NCBI GenBank assembly: GCA_024707405.1
Contig: JANPZU010000008.1
Coordinates: 665,470 to 729,469, forward strand
Length of the DNA stretch: 64,000 bases
Direction of reading: 5' to 3'
Origin: Luteimonas sp.
Lineage (GTDB): Bacteria > Pseudomonadota > Gammaproteobacteria > Xanthomonadales > Xanthomonadaceae
Position numbers and translations under genes: made by a program
Shown: positions 53,380 through 62,670 of the stretch, one piece after another
How the letters are laid out: each line of letters begins with the position of its first letter
How positions within the stretch are numbered: position 1 is the first letter of the stretch
The notes under the pieces: model-generated
What the model was told of the DNA's origin: nothing
The model's input: the letters and a program-made list of their open reading frames with translations, nothing else
Databases searched by the model: none

Positions 53380-56300
53380 ATGAGTCAGAAGTTGAAGCGG
53401 TTCAGGTCGAAGGCCATGTTCACGTTCGTGGGCGGCGTCCTGATCATCAATCCGGCCTTTGCGCAGGACGCGGACACCCCGCAGGATCCGCCGCCGCAAA
53501 CCCAGGCCACGCAACAGACATCCACCGATGCATCGGCGCTCGACAGGGTCGTGGTGACGGGCATCCGCAACAGCCTCGAAACGTCGATGAACACCAAGCG
53601 CCATACGGCCGGCGTGGTGGACGCGATCAGCGCGGAGGACATCGGCAAGTTCCCCGACACCAACCTCGCCGAATCGTTGCAACGCATCACCGGCATCTCG
53701 ATCGAACGCCGCAATGGCGAGGGCGCCCAGGTCACGGCGCGTGGCTTCGGCCCCGGCTTCAATATGGTGACCTTGAACGGTCGCCAGATCCCCGGCTCGG
53801 ACGGTTTCTCGAACGGCGATGCGGTGACCGGCGGCGTCGGCTCCGGCACGCGCGGTTTCAATTTCGCCCAGCTCGCCTCCGAGTCGATCAGCGGCATCAC
53901 CGTGTTCAAGACCGGTCGCGCGGATTCGCCGAGTGGCGGCATCGGCGCGACGCTCGACATCCTGACCGCGCGCCCGTTCGACCACACCGGCACGGTCGCC
54001 AATGCCGGCGTCAAGCTCGGTTCCGATCGCTCGCAGCCGTTCGACAGCGACATCACGCCGGAAGTCTCCGGCATCTTCAGCCATACCAATTCCGACAAGA
54101 CCTGGGGCGTCAGCCTCAGTGCGAGTTACCAGAACCGCAAGGGCGGCGACGTTCAGGCGACCGAGAACCAGTGGAGCATCCGCCGCTGGACCGGTAACGA
54201 CAATGCATTCCGTTCCGACATCAACATCGTCAACGCACCGGCACTGGGTGCGCTGTACACGATTCCGAACGACTTGCGCTACGCGTTCTCGGACTTCGAG
54301 CGCGAGCGCATCAACAGCCAGGCGGTGCTGCAGTTCGCGCCGACCGATGCGTTGACGTTGACGCTCGACTACACCTATTCGAGCAACGAGATCACCGAGG
54401 ATCGCGGCGAACAGACGCAGTGGCTCAACCAGGGCGGCGGTTTCACCCACATCGAATTCGACACCAGCGGTGCGGTCGCGGTGCCGGTCTACCTGCGCGA
54501 GGTCACCGGTGGCAAGGACTACGGTTACGAGCAGCAGCGCAACATGCAGAAGTTCCGGCTCGATTCGATCGGTTTCAACGCCGACTGGAACGTGACCGAT
54601 CGGTTCAACCTGTCGTTCGATGCGCACAATTCCCGCAGCCGCAGCCTGCCCAACGATTCGATCACCGGCGGCAGCGCGACGTTCTTCAGCATGGCCGGCA
54701 CCAGTGCCAACGAGGCGCCGCGCAATTGCACCGGTGCTTATTGCGGTGGCAACTGGGCGCAGGAGTTCCGGTTCAACAACGGACTGCCGATCGCCAGCCG
54801 CACCTGGTTCGCGTCGCAGGCCGATGCGCTGGCGAATGCCAACGGCGTGCTCAATCCCGATTTCCCGCCCGGGCAACTCGGGTCGCAGGTGCTGCGCATC
54901 TGGCACACCAAGCAGGAGACCGAGGTCACCCAGGGCCGGATCGACGGCAGTCTCGACTTCGACAGCGGGCGCTTCCAGTTCGGCGTCGACTCGTCGAAGG
55001 TCACGATGCGTCGGCAGAACTCCGACGATACCTACGGCACGCTGGGCGACTGGGGCGTGGCCAACGTCGGCAACGAACCGGGGATGCTTGCACTGCTGCA
55101 TCCGGTCAGCATCGCGGGGCTGTTCAACGACTTCGACACCACCGGCATCCCGGGCGGCGCCTGGCGCGGCAACGCCAGCGAGCTCGCGCTGTGGGCGGCG
55201 GATCGATATGGCGTGCGTTCTAGATACAACCCGGCACTGGCCGCGGACAACCGCATCGAGGAAAAGACCAATGCGGCCTACGTGCAATGGGAAATGGATG
55301 GCGATCTCGGCGGCATGCGCACCAACACGGTGTTCGGGCTGCGCTACGAGCGTACGGATTTGACATCCACTGCGCAGATCGTCGTGCCGCAGGCGATCCA
55401 GTGGCGGGATGACAACGATTTCGCCATCGTGCAGTCGTCCGCGATCCAGCCATTCAGCGAGACCAACCGCTACAGCTACCTGCTGCCGAACGTGGATTTC
55501 AGCATCGACCTGACCGAGACGCTGAAGGGGCGTGCTTCGTACAGCCAGACCATCGCGCGCCCCGGCTACGGCAATCTCTATGCAGGCGCCACCATCCTCG
55601 GCAACGGCCCCACGGGTTCCATCCTGGTCGCCGACAGCATGCGTGCCACCGGCGAGGCGCAAAACCCGGAGCTGAAGCCGCTGGAATCGAATAACTTCGA
55701 TCTGGCGCTGGAATGGTATTTCGCACCCTCGAGCTTCGTGTCGGTGACCTACTGGAACAAGCGGGTCAACAATTTCGTCGGCAACACGGTGGTGCGCGAC
55801 AGCCTCTACGACCTGCGCGATCCCACCTCCGGCCCGGATGCACAGGCCGCGCTGGCCTTCCTGCAGAGTGGGCAATGCCAGGCGCAGGTGATCGCGGCAG
55901 GCAACGACCCGAACATCTGTTCGGCCAACAATATCGGCCTGTTCACCGCGCTGGCGATGCTGCGCAACCCCGAGACCGGCGGACTGGCGGCCTACAACGG
56001 CAGCGAGGCGCAGTGGCAGGCCATCGCGACCGCCTACGACCTTATCGGAGAGCCTGACGATCCGCTGTACATGTTCAACGTCACCCGGCCGGTCAACCAG
56101 CAGCAAGCCAAGATCCACGGTTGGGAAATCGGCGGGCAGTACTTCTTCGGCGACAGCGGTTTCGGCATCGCGGCCAACTACACCGTCGTCAACGGCAACA
56201 TCGGCATCGACGATGGTGCGGATCCGGCCAGCGGCGACCAGTTCGCGCTGACCGGACTGAGCGATACCGCCAACCTCGTGCTGATGTACGAGAAGCATGG

Positions 56301-56574
56301 CTGGACGGCCCGGCTGGCCTGGAACTGGCGCGACGAATACCTGATCCAGGCCAACCAGAACGGTGCCGCCAACCGCAACCCGTACTACGTGGAGGCCTAC
56401 GACCAGCTCGACCTGAGCGTGGCGTACACGTTCAACGATCGCTGGTCGGTCGGCTTCGAGGCCATCAACCTCACTGGCGAGGACGTCCGCTGGCGTTCCC
56501 GCACGGAGAAGATGATGGTGAAGCTGCTCGACCAGAGCCCGCGCTACATGGTGGGCGCGCGCTACCGCTTCTGA
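53380..56574 (+). CDS. TonB-dependent receptor (Xanthomonas/Caulobacter carbohydrate type)
   Basis: This 1064-residue outer-membrane receptor follows a GAGGA ribosome site. The signal peptide (KAMFTFVGGVLIINPAFAQ) is followed by an acidic/Gln-rich linker and TonB box-like LDRVVVTGIRNSLETSMNTK. The plug motif AISAEDIGKFPDTNLAESLQ, then RITGISIERRNGEG and VTLNGRQIPG, marks the TonB-Xanth-Caul subfamily that imports oligosaccharides. The barrel ends in GARYRF. Two cysteine pairs lie in extracellular-loop regions (NCTGAYCGG and QCQAQV ... NICSANN). The upstream operator and downstream xylose genes suggest xylo-oligosaccharides as ligands; that is inference. Confidence 0.92.
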   Translation: MSQKLKRFRSKAMFTFVGGVLIINPAFAQDADTPQDPPPQTQATQQTSTDASALDRVVVTGIRNSLETSMNTKRHTAGVVDAISAEDIGKFPDTNLAESLQRITGISIERRNGEGAQVTARGFGPGFNMVTLNGRQIPGSDGFSNGDAVTGGVGSGTRGFNFAQLASESISGITVFKTGRADSPSGGIGATLDILTARPFDHTGTVANAGVKLGSDRSQPFDSDITPEVSGIFSHTNSDKTWGVSLSASYQNRKGGDVQATENQWSIRRWTGNDNAFRSDINIVNAPALGALYTIPNDLRYAFSDFERERINSQAVLQFAPTDALTLTLDYTYSSNEITEDRGEQTQWLNQGGGFTHIEFDTSGAVAVPVYLREVTGGKDYGYEQQRNMQKFRLDSIGFNADWNVTDRFNLSFDAHNSRSRSLPNDSITGGSATFFSMAGTSANEAPRNCTGAYCGGNWAQEFRFNNGLPIASRTWFASQADALANANGVLNPDFPPGQLGSQVLRIWHTKQETEVTQGRIDGSLDFDSGRFQFGVDSSKVTMRRQNSDDTYGTLGDWGVANVGNEPGMLALLHPVSIAGLFNDFDTTGIPGGAWRGNASELALWAADRYGVRSRYNPALAADNRIEEKTNAAYVQWEMDGDLGGMRTNTVFGLRYERTDLTSTAQIVVPQAIQWRDDNDFAIVQSSAIQPFSETNRYSYLLPNVDFSIDLTETLKGRASYSQTIARPGYGNLYAGATILGNGPTGSILVADSMRATGEAQNPELKPLESNNFDLALEWYFAPSSFVSVTYWNKRVNNFVGNTVVRDSLYDLRDPTSGPDAQAALAFLQSGQCQAQVIAAGNDPNICSANNIGLFTALAMLRNPETGGLAAYNGSEAQWQAIATAYDLIGEPDDPLYMFNVTRPVNQQQAKIHGWEIGGQYFFGDSGFGIAANYTVVNGNIGIDDGADPASGDQFALTGLSDTANLVLMYEKHGWTARLAWNWRDEYLIQANQNGAANRNPYYVEAYDQLDLSVAYTFNDRWSVGFEAINLTGEDVRWRSRTEKMMVKLLDQSPRYMVGARYRF

Positions 56575-56611
56575 TCCCACGATTCCTCCCTGGGGGTGGG
56601 ACAGACCGGAG

Positions 56612-56643
56612 CCGGAACCGTCCGAAAGGACGGTTCCGGTTTC
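56612..56643 (+). terminator. Strong hairpin between receptor and SapC-like gene
   Basis: CCGGAACCGTCC and GGACGGTTCCGG form a perfect 12-bp stem with a GAAA tetraloop, followed by TTTCC. It lies 38 bases after the receptor stop and looks like an attenuator that lets only part of transcription reach the downstream genes. Confidence 0.7.
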
Positions 56644-56754
56644 CTTCCGCCGCCGCCGTTGCCCTCGTTGCCTTCCGCCTTGCGGCACCGGTGCGATTGC
56701 GGAATAGTCGGGTGCAGGTGGTTTGCGGATGTGCGGCATCGAAGCAGGGGCGAC

Positions 56755-57501
56755 ATGGCACGGTACGAATTGCTCAACAACGTGGCGCACAAGGATCTGA
56801 GGGTGGTGGCGACCCGTTTCGGCCGTGAATTCGGTGACGACGTCGGCATGGTGCCGGCGTTTGCCACCGAGTACGCCGAGTTGCAGCGCGAGTACCCGCT
56901 GTTCCTGCAACGCGACCATGCGACCGATGAGTATCGTTCTGTCGCATTGCTCGGTTTCGAGGGTGGCGAAAACCTGTTCCTGCAAGGTGGTCGCTGGAAT
57001 GCTGCATACCTTCCGGGCCATGTCGCGAAAGGGCCGTTCCTGATCGGCTTCCAGGAACAGTGGGTCGATGGCGAGCTGCGTAACGAGCCTGTCGTGCATG
57101 TCGACCTCGACCATCCGCGCGTGTCGTTCGTCGAAGGCGAAGCGGTGTTCCAGCCGGGCGGGGGCAACACGCCCTATCTCGACCGCATCCTCACGGTGCT
57201 GCATGGCATCCACGCAGGCGTGGAAGGTGGCAAGGCGATGTATGCCGCCTTCGATGCGCATGGGCTGATCCAGCCGATCACGCTCGATGTGAAGTTCAAC
57301 GACGAGGCGGGTGCCAACCTCACCGGTCTCCATGGCATCGACCGCGAACGGCTCGCGGCGCTCGATGCGGATGCGTTGCATGCGCTGCACCGCGCCGGCT
57401 TCCTCGAAGGCGCCTACCTGCTGCTCGCATCGACATACAACATTCGCCACCTGATGGCCGCGAAGCAGCAGCGACTGCGCACGCAGGCCGGCGTCGCATA
57501 G
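56755..57501 (+). CDS. SapC family protein
   Basis: This 248-residue cytoplasmic-looking protein starts at the ATG at 56755 (MARYELLNNVAHKDLRV). It matches the SapC-like family by VPAFATEYAELQREYPLFLQ, LGFEGGENLFLQGGRWNAAY, LPGHVAKGPFLIGFQ and the C-terminal segment LEGAYLLLASTYNIRHLMA (FLEGAYLL here). The family is named after a Campylobacter surface-layer locus, but its biochemical role is unknown. In Xanthomonas and Caulobacter relatives it commonly accompanies TonB-dependent receptors and tryptophan halogenases. Its stop is five bases before the next start. Confidence 0.85.
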   Translation: MARYELLNNVAHKDLRVVATRFGREFGDDVGMVPAFATEYAELQREYPLFLQRDHATDEYRSVALLGFEGGENLFLQGGRWNAAYLPGHVAKGPFLIGFQEQWVDGELRNEPVVHVDLDHPRVSFVEGEAVFQPGGGNTPYLDRILTVLHGIHAGVEGGKAMYAAFDAHGLIQPITLDVKFNDEAGANLTGLHGIDRERLAALDADALHALHRAGFLEGAYLLLASTYNIRHLMAAKQQRLRTQAGVA

Positions 57502-57506
57502 GCGTC

Positions 57507-58529
57507 ATGGACACGGTGGCCGGCCATATCCGCGAACTCGAAGGCTGCCGGCCGGACGCGTTGCCGCTCGACGCCCTGCTCGATGGCGGCGAGCCGGTCG
57601 TGCTGCGCGGACTGGTGCGGGAATGGCCATTGGTGGAAGCCGGGCGTGCATCGGCGGGCGATGCGATCGATTACCTGCTCGGCTTCTACGACGGGCGTCC
57701 GATCCAGTACTCGCGCGGCGATCCGGAAGTGGCGGGGCGGCCTTTCTACAAGCCCGGTTTCACCGAACTCAACACGGTCGCGCTGCGCGGGCGACTGGAT
57801 GATTACCTCGCCGAGGTGTCGTCGCATCGCGACGATCCTCGCCCGCCGACGTTCTACATGGCCTCGGCGCTGGTCGATGGCTGCCTGCCTGGCTTGCGCG
57901 CCGGCAACGATCTCGGGTTCGCGGCACTGGGCGTGCATGCGCCCCCTGCGATCTGGATCGGCAACCGCACCATCGCGTCGTGCCATTACGACGCGCCCAA
58001 CAACATCGCCTGTGTCGCGGTCGGTCGCCGGCGCTTCACGCTGTTTCCGCCCGATCAGATCGCCAACCTGTATCCCGGCCCGCTGGAGCCGAGTCCGGGC
58101 GGGCAGGCGGTGACCCTGGTCGATTTCGCCGATCCGGATTACGAGCGGTTCCCGCGCTTCCGCGATGCGCTGCCCAGCGCCCGGCGCGCCGAACTCGAGC
58201 CGGGCGATGCGATCTTCATTCCCAGCATGTGGTGGCACCAGGTCGAGGGGCTGGATGCGTTCAACGTGCTGGTCAATTATTGGTGGAGCAGCATGCCCGC
58301 CCACATCCCCACGCCGATGCATGCGCTCTACCACGCGATGTGGACGATCCGCGACCGGCCGGAGCGCGAGAAGCAGGCGTGGCGCGAAGTCTTCGAGTAC
58401 TACGTGTTCGGCGCGGCCGACCGTGCCGGTGCGCACCTGCCCGAGGCGGCGCGCAAGGTGCTGGGGCCGATCGACGACACGCTTGCGCGGCAATTGCGGG
58501 CGATGCTGATCGGCAAGTTGAATCGATGA
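57507..58529 (+). CDS. JmjC/cupin-8 domain protein, putative Fe(II)/2-oxoglutarate hydroxylase
   Basis: This 340-residue protein opens with PVVLRGLVREWPLVEAGR, typical of the Cupin_8/JmjC family. Metal ligands are visible in CHYDAPNN (HxD) and in FIPSMWWHQVEGL (distal His). AVGRRRFTLFPPDQIANLYP and PGDAIFIPSMWWH are the usual surrounding sequences. Such enzymes hydroxylate protein side chains or small molecules. The C-terminal 70 residues are helical. It sits between SapC and the halogenase; the target is unknown, possibly a protein or peptide partner in the locus. Confidence 0.85.
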   Translation: MDTVAGHIRELEGCRPDALPLDALLDGGEPVVLRGLVREWPLVEAGRASAGDAIDYLLGFYDGRPIQYSRGDPEVAGRPFYKPGFTELNTVALRGRLDDYLAEVSSHRDDPRPPTFYMASALVDGCLPGLRAGNDLGFAALGVHAPPAIWIGNRTIASCHYDAPNNIACVAVGRRRFTLFPPDQIANLYPGPLEPSPGGQAVTLVDFADPDYERFPRFRDALPSARRAELEPGDAIFIPSMWWHQVEGLDAFNVLVNYWWSSMPAHIPTPMHALYHAMWTIRDRPEREKQAWREVFEYYVFGAADRAGAHLPEAARKVLGPIDDTLARQLRAMLIGKLNR

Positions 58530-58589
58530 GTGAAGTTGGCTCGCTTCGCTCCAGGGTGGATTGGATGACCTTGCATCGCAAGGACAACG

Positions 58590-60227
58590 ATGGGGGACGA
58601 AATGGCTGAGGGCAGGATTCGCAAGGTCGTGATTGCCGGGGGCGGTACCGCCGGATGGATCGCGGCATGTGCGCTGACGCACCAGTTCCGCGAGCTGCTG
58701 GAGGTCACCCTGGTCGAGTCGGATCAGATCGGCACCGTGGGCGTGGGCGAGTCGACCGTGCCGACCATCCGCACCTTCCACAAGTTGCTGCAGATCGACG
58801 AGCGCGAGTTCATGAGCGAGGTGGCGGCAAGCTTCAAGCTGTCGATCTCGTTCGAGAACTGGCTGCGGCCGGGACAGCGCTACTTCCATCCCTTCGGTTA
58901 CACCGGGCTGGGCACCTGGGCGTGCGAGTTCCACCATTTCTGGCTCGATGGCCTGCGCCGCGGCATGCAATCGGAACTGGGCGACTACTGTCTGGAGACG
59001 GTGGCCTCGCGCGTGGATCGTTTCGCCTTGACCCGCCGGGACGAAGACGGCGTGCAGCAATGGTCGACGCGCTGGGCGCGGTCGCCGCTGTCGCCGGAAC
59101 GGCCGGAGGTCAATTACGCCTACCATTTCGATGCCGGGTTCTATGCCGCCTACATGCGGCGCAAGTGCGAGGGCTTCGGCCTGACCCGCATCGAAGGCAA
59201 GATCCATGAAGTGCGGCAGCATCCCGAGAGCGGCTTCGTCCAGGCGCTGGTGTTGGACAACGGCACGGTCGTGGAAGGCGACCTGTTCATCGATTGCACC
59301 GGTGGTCGCGCGGTGCTGGCCGAGCAGACGCTCAAGACCGGCTACGAGGATTGGAACCACTGGTTGCCCTGCGATCGCGCGGTGGCATGGCAGACCGAAT
59401 CGACCGGCCCGGCGGTGCCCTACACGCGAGCCATCGCGCACGAGGCCGGCTGGCACTGGAGCATCGCGTTGCAGCACCGGATCGGCTGCGGCACGGTGTT
59501 CTCCAGCGCGCACATGTCCGACGACGAGGCGCGGGCCAGGCTGGTCGCCGCCAACCCGGCGCGGCCGCTGCGTGATCCATGGATCATTCCGTTCCGCACC
59601 GGCCGCAGGCTCAAGGCGTGGAACAAGAACGTGATCGCGCTGGGCCTGGCCAGCGGGTTCATCGAGCCGCTCGAGTCGACCAGCATCCATCTCACCATCA
59701 GCGCGGTGACGCGCCTGCTGCGCCTGTTCCCGGCCAACGGCATCGATGATTCGATCGCGCAGTGCTACAACGATGTCAGCCGTGCCGAGATGGAGCATGT
59801 ACGCAACTTCATCATCCTGCATTACCACCTCAACCAGCGCGACGAGCCGCTGTGGCGGGATGTGCGCGAGATGTCGCTGCCGCCGGAACTGGCGCACCGG
59901 ATCGCGGCGTTCCGTGATCGTGGCCATGCCTGGCAAGGCGAGGACGAACTGTTCCGACTGGATTCCTGGACGCACGTGATGCTGGGCCAGGGCGTCGTGC
60001 CCAGGCAGCATCATCCGCTGGCGCAGGCGTTGCCCGATGCGGATCTGCGCCGGTTGCTGGATGCGATCCGGCAGCCGATCAACGTGGCCGTGGCGGCGAT
60101 GCCCAGCCACCAGCAATTCCTCGACAGCTATTGCAAGGCGCCGCAGTCGGCATGGGATCTGATGCATCAGCGAGCGCAGGCGCACGCGCGCGTGACGGCG
60201 CAGTCGCAGGTGCCGTCGGCAGGCTAG
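58590..60227 (+). CDS. Flavin-dependent tryptophan halogenase-like protein
   Basis: This 545-residue protein begins with RKVVIAGGGTAGWIAACAL, the GxGxxG FAD site. GVGESTVPTIRTFHKLL follows, and the catalytic Lys of halogenases is present as Lys83 in ASFKLSISFENW (Lys79 in PrnA). The second halogenase motif, normally GWxWxIP, reads GWHWSIA: the proline is alanine. The C-terminal flavin-binding FIEPLESTSIHLT is intact. The ATG at 58590 has an AAGGA site; a second ATG four codons on is possible. Members beside TonB-dependent receptors do not generally act on free tryptophan, and their substrates are largely unknown. Confidence 0.9.
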   Translation: MGDEMAEGRIRKVVIAGGGTAGWIAACALTHQFRELLEVTLVESDQIGTVGVGESTVPTIRTFHKLLQIDEREFMSEVAASFKLSISFENWLRPGQRYFHPFGYTGLGTWACEFHHFWLDGLRRGMQSELGDYCLETVASRVDRFALTRRDEDGVQQWSTRWARSPLSPERPEVNYAYHFDAGFYAAYMRRKCEGFGLTRIEGKIHEVRQHPESGFVQALVLDNGTVVEGDLFIDCTGGRAVLAEQTLKTGYEDWNHWLPCDRAVAWQTESTGPAVPYTRAIAHEAGWHWSIALQHRIGCGTVFSSAHMSDDEARARLVAANPARPLRDPWIIPFRTGRRLKAWNKNVIALGLASGFIEPLESTSIHLTISAVTRLLRLFPANGIDDSIAQCYNDVSRAEMEHVRNFIILHYHLNQRDEPLWRDVREMSLPPELAHRIAAFRDRGHAWQGEDELFRLDSWTHVMLGQGVVPRQHHPLAQALPDADLRRLLDAIRQPINVAVAAMPSHQQFLDSYCKAPQSAWDLMHQRAQAHARVTAQSQVPSAG

Positions 60228-60233
60228 CGCTCG

Positions 60234-60932
60234 ATGCTGCTCGAACCGCATCCACGGATCCGTATCCAGCGGCGCTCGATCGGGGACGAGGGTGCGCCGT
60301 TGCTCGTCATCGACCAACTCGTCGACGCTCCCGAGCGCTTGCTGCGCAAAGCCGCGCGCTTGCAGTTCAGGCCGCAAGGGGCGATGTTCCCCGGCATCCG
60401 TGCACGCGCGCCGCTGTCGTACGAAGTGCTGCTGGAGCGGGTGCTGCGCCCCGTGCTGGAAGATGTCTTCGAACTGCCGCGACAGGCACGGATGACGTTC
60501 CCGATGTGCCATTACTCGCTGGTGACGCTGGCGCCGGAACGGTTGGCGTTCCTGCAGCGGATCCCGCACATCGATTCGACGGCCGCGTCGGGATTGGCGA
60601 CGGTGCACTACCTGTTCCAGGGCGGCTGGGGAGGCACCTCGTTCTACCGGCATCGCCACACCGGATTCGAGACCGTCGACGAGGTGCGGCGCGCCCGATA
60701 CTTCGATCGCCTCCGCCAGGAAGAAAGCGATGGCGGTGCCGACGCGGGCTACATCGACGGCGACACCGCGCTGTTCGAGCGCGTCGATCGCGTCGAGCCC
60801 GCGTTCAACCGCATGGTGGTGTACCGGCGCAATTCGTTGCATTCGGGCGATATAGACAACGCCCGCGTGCCTCCGGCGGATGTGTCGGCAGGACGGCTGT
60901 CGATCAACGGTTTCATCGACGTGGCGCCGTGA
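60234..60932 (+). CDS. DUF6445-like putative 2-oxoglutarate/Fe(II) oxygenase
   Basis: This 232-residue protein directly follows the halogenase, six bases after its stop. It has a jelly-roll pattern with candidate iron ligands: HxD in RIPHIDST, distal His in YRRNSLHSGDI, and an Arg in GRLSINGFID that could hold 2-oxoglutarate. ATVHYLFQGGWGGTSFYRHR and MVVYRRNSLH are the most conserved-looking parts. This matches my recollection of the DUF6445 group found next to tryptophan halogenases. Activity is unproven. It is the last gene before the xylB control region. Confidence 0.7.
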   Translation: MLLEPHPRIRIQRRSIGDEGAPLLVIDQLVDAPERLLRKAARLQFRPQGAMFPGIRARAPLSYEVLLERVLRPVLEDVFELPRQARMTFPMCHYSLVTLAPERLAFLQRIPHIDSTAASGLATVHYLFQGGWGGTSFYRHRHTGFETVDEVRRARYFDRLRQEESDGGADAGYIDGDTALFERVDRVEPAFNRMVVYRRNSLHSGDIDNARVPPADVSAGRLSINGFIDVAP

Positions 60933-60969
60933 AGGGCATTCGTCCGGGTGGCGCCGGAGCAGGATTTGA

Positions 60970-60983
60970 TGATAGCGCTATCT
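60970..60983. promoter_or_regulatory. xyl-box-like operator 1 upstream of xylB
   Basis: TGATAGCGCTATCT contains the perfect 12-bp palindrome GATAGCGCTATC and matches TGGTAGCGCTAACA at 11 of 14 positions. It lies 132 bases before the second copy, a distance that would allow DNA looping. Confidence 0.65.
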
Positions 60984-61101
60984 TAATGACTGACTGCAAC
61001 CATTCCATTGCGCATTGCAGCAACCCTTGATACGAGACTCCTGATAGAGTCTGGCGCGATCCGGTACAGCCGGCGACAGCCAGAACGACCGCAACATTTT
61101 A

Positions 61102-61115
61102 TGGTAGCGCTAACT
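61102..61115. promoter_or_regulatory. xyl-box-like operator 2 upstream of xylB
   Basis: TGGTAGCGCTAACT matches the xyl-box TGGTAGCGCTAACA at 13 of 14 positions. It lies 17 bases before the xylB ATG, so a bound LacI-type repressor would block transcription. Confidence 0.82.
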
Positions 61116-61132
61116 TCCAAAGCGGATTGCAC

Positions 61133-62626
61133 ATGACCATGTATGCGGGCATCGACGCCGGGACGCAGAGCGTGAAGGTGGTGGTGTACGCCGCCACCAC
61201 GCGCGAGGTGGTGGCCTCGGCGAGCGCGCCGCTGTCGCTGATGTCGGGCGAGGACGGCAGCCGCGAGCAACACCCCTCGGACTGGGTGCACGCGATGAAG
61301 GCCTGCTTCGACCGGATCGATCCGCGCCTGCGCGCGCAGGTCTCGGCGCTGTCGGTCTCGGGCCAGCAGCACGGCTTCGTCCCGCTCGATGCCGATGGCC
61401 AGGTGCTGGCCCCGGCCAAGCTGTGGAACGACACCAGCACCACCGCCGAGTGCGCCCGGATCATGTCCGCCGTCGGCGGCGCGGTGCAGTGCATCGCGCT
61501 GGCCGGCAACCCGATCCTGGCCGGCTATACCGCTTCCAAGCTGCCGTGGACGAAGACCCACCGGCCCGAGGTCTACGACAGGCTGGCGACGATCCTGCTG
61601 CCGCACGATTACCTCAACTACGTGCTCACCGGCCAGCTGTGGATGGAACACGGCGACGCCTCGGGCACCGGCTGGCTGGACGTGCGCACCCGCACCTGGT
61701 CGCGCACCCTGCTGCAGGCCACCGACGATGGCCGCGACCTGTCGGCCTGCCTGCCACCGCTGGTCGCGCACGATGCGCTGTTCCCACTGTCGCCCGCCAT
61801 CGCCACCGAGCTGGGCCTGCCCGCCGATTGCCGCGTGGCCGTGGGTGGCGGCGACAACATGATGGCCGCCTGGGGCACCGGCGCGGTGGTGCCGGGCAAG
61901 CTGTCGATGAGCCTGGGCACCTCCGGCACCCTGTTCGCCTACAGCGATACGCCCGTCGTCTCCGACACCGGCGCCTGGGCCGCGTTCTGCTCGTCCTCGG
62001 GCGGCTGGCTGCCGCTGATCTGCACCATGAACTGCACGGTCGCGACCGAACACGTCGCCAGCCTGTTCGGCTTCCCCACCCGCGAAGGCGATGCCCACCT
62101 CCACGCCACGCCCCCCGGTGCGCACGGCCTGACCATGCTGCCGTTCCTGGGCGGCGAGCGCACGCCCGACCTGCCGCGGGGCAAGGGCGTGCTCGCAGGA
62201 CTGGAGCCGCACAACATGACCCCGGCCCACCTCTATCGCGCCGCGATGGAAGGGGCGACCTACAGCCTCAAGTACGGCTTCGATGCGTTCGTGGCCGCCG
62301 GCATGCGCTTCGACCGCATCGCGCTCACCGGCGGCGGCAGCAACAGCCCGGCGTGGCGGCAACTGGTGGCCGACGTGTTCGACCTGCCGGTGGATGTGCC
62401 CACGCAGGCCGAAGGCGCCGCGTTCGGCGCCGCGCTGCAGGCGCTGTGGTCGTTCGAGCGCGCGCAAGGCAGCCAGGCGTCCATCACCGAGGTGGTGCAG
62501 GCGCACGTGGCCACCGACCCGGCGCAGGCCTGCACGCCCGACCCGAACCACGTCGCCGCCTACCGCGCCCCGTACCGCCGCTTCCTCGACCACCTCGACG
62601 CCATCGCGCCGCTGTATCGCGGCTAG
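61133..62626 (+). CDS. xylB: Xylulokinase
   Basis: This 497-residue FGGY-family kinase phosphorylates D-xylulose to xylulose-5-phosphate for the pentose phosphate pathway. The start at 61133 gives [19 protein letters not shown]; the phosphate-binding DAGTQS loop normally reads DxGTx[39 protein letters not shown] and the catalytic-Asp loop [13 protein letters not shown] are present, as is LSLGTSGT (MSLGTSGT here). The C-terminal FGGY signature is at [14 protein letters not shown] and [13 protein letters not shown]. It is 44 bases upstream of xylA. Control is predicted through the two operators before it. Confidence 0.95.
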   Translation: MTMYAGIDAGTQSVKVVVYAATTREVVASASAPLSLMSGEDGSREQHPSDWVHAMKACFDRIDPRLRAQVSALSVSGQQHGFVPLDADGQVLAPAKLWNDTSTTAECARIMSAVGGAVQCIALAGNPILAGYTASKLPWTKTHRPEVYDRLATILLPHDYLNYVLTGQLWMEHGDASGTGWLDVRTRTWSRTLLQATDDGRDLSACLPPLVAHDALFPLSPAIATELGLPADCRVAVGGGDNMMAAWGTGAVVPGKLSMSLGTSGTLFAYSDTPVVSDTGAWAAFCSSSGGWLPLICTMNCTVATEHVASLFGFPTREGDAHLHATPPGAHGLTMLPFLGGERTPDLPRGKGVLAGLEPHNMTPAHLYRAAMEGATYSLKYGFDAFVAAGMRFDRIALTGGGSNSPAWRQLVADVFDLPVDVPTQAEGAAFGAALQALWSFERAQGSQASITEVVQAHVATDPAQACTPDPNHVAAYRAPYRRFLDHLDAIAPLYRG

Positions 62627-62670
62627 GCAACACCCCTCGTCCCCCACACCGCACAACAGGACATCGCAGC

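Noticed and set aside
53059..60842. Two open frames of over 1100 codons antisense to the receptor, SapC, cupin and halogenase genes
   Set aside because: They have no protein-like motifs and mirror the codon bias of clearly real genes on the plus strand.
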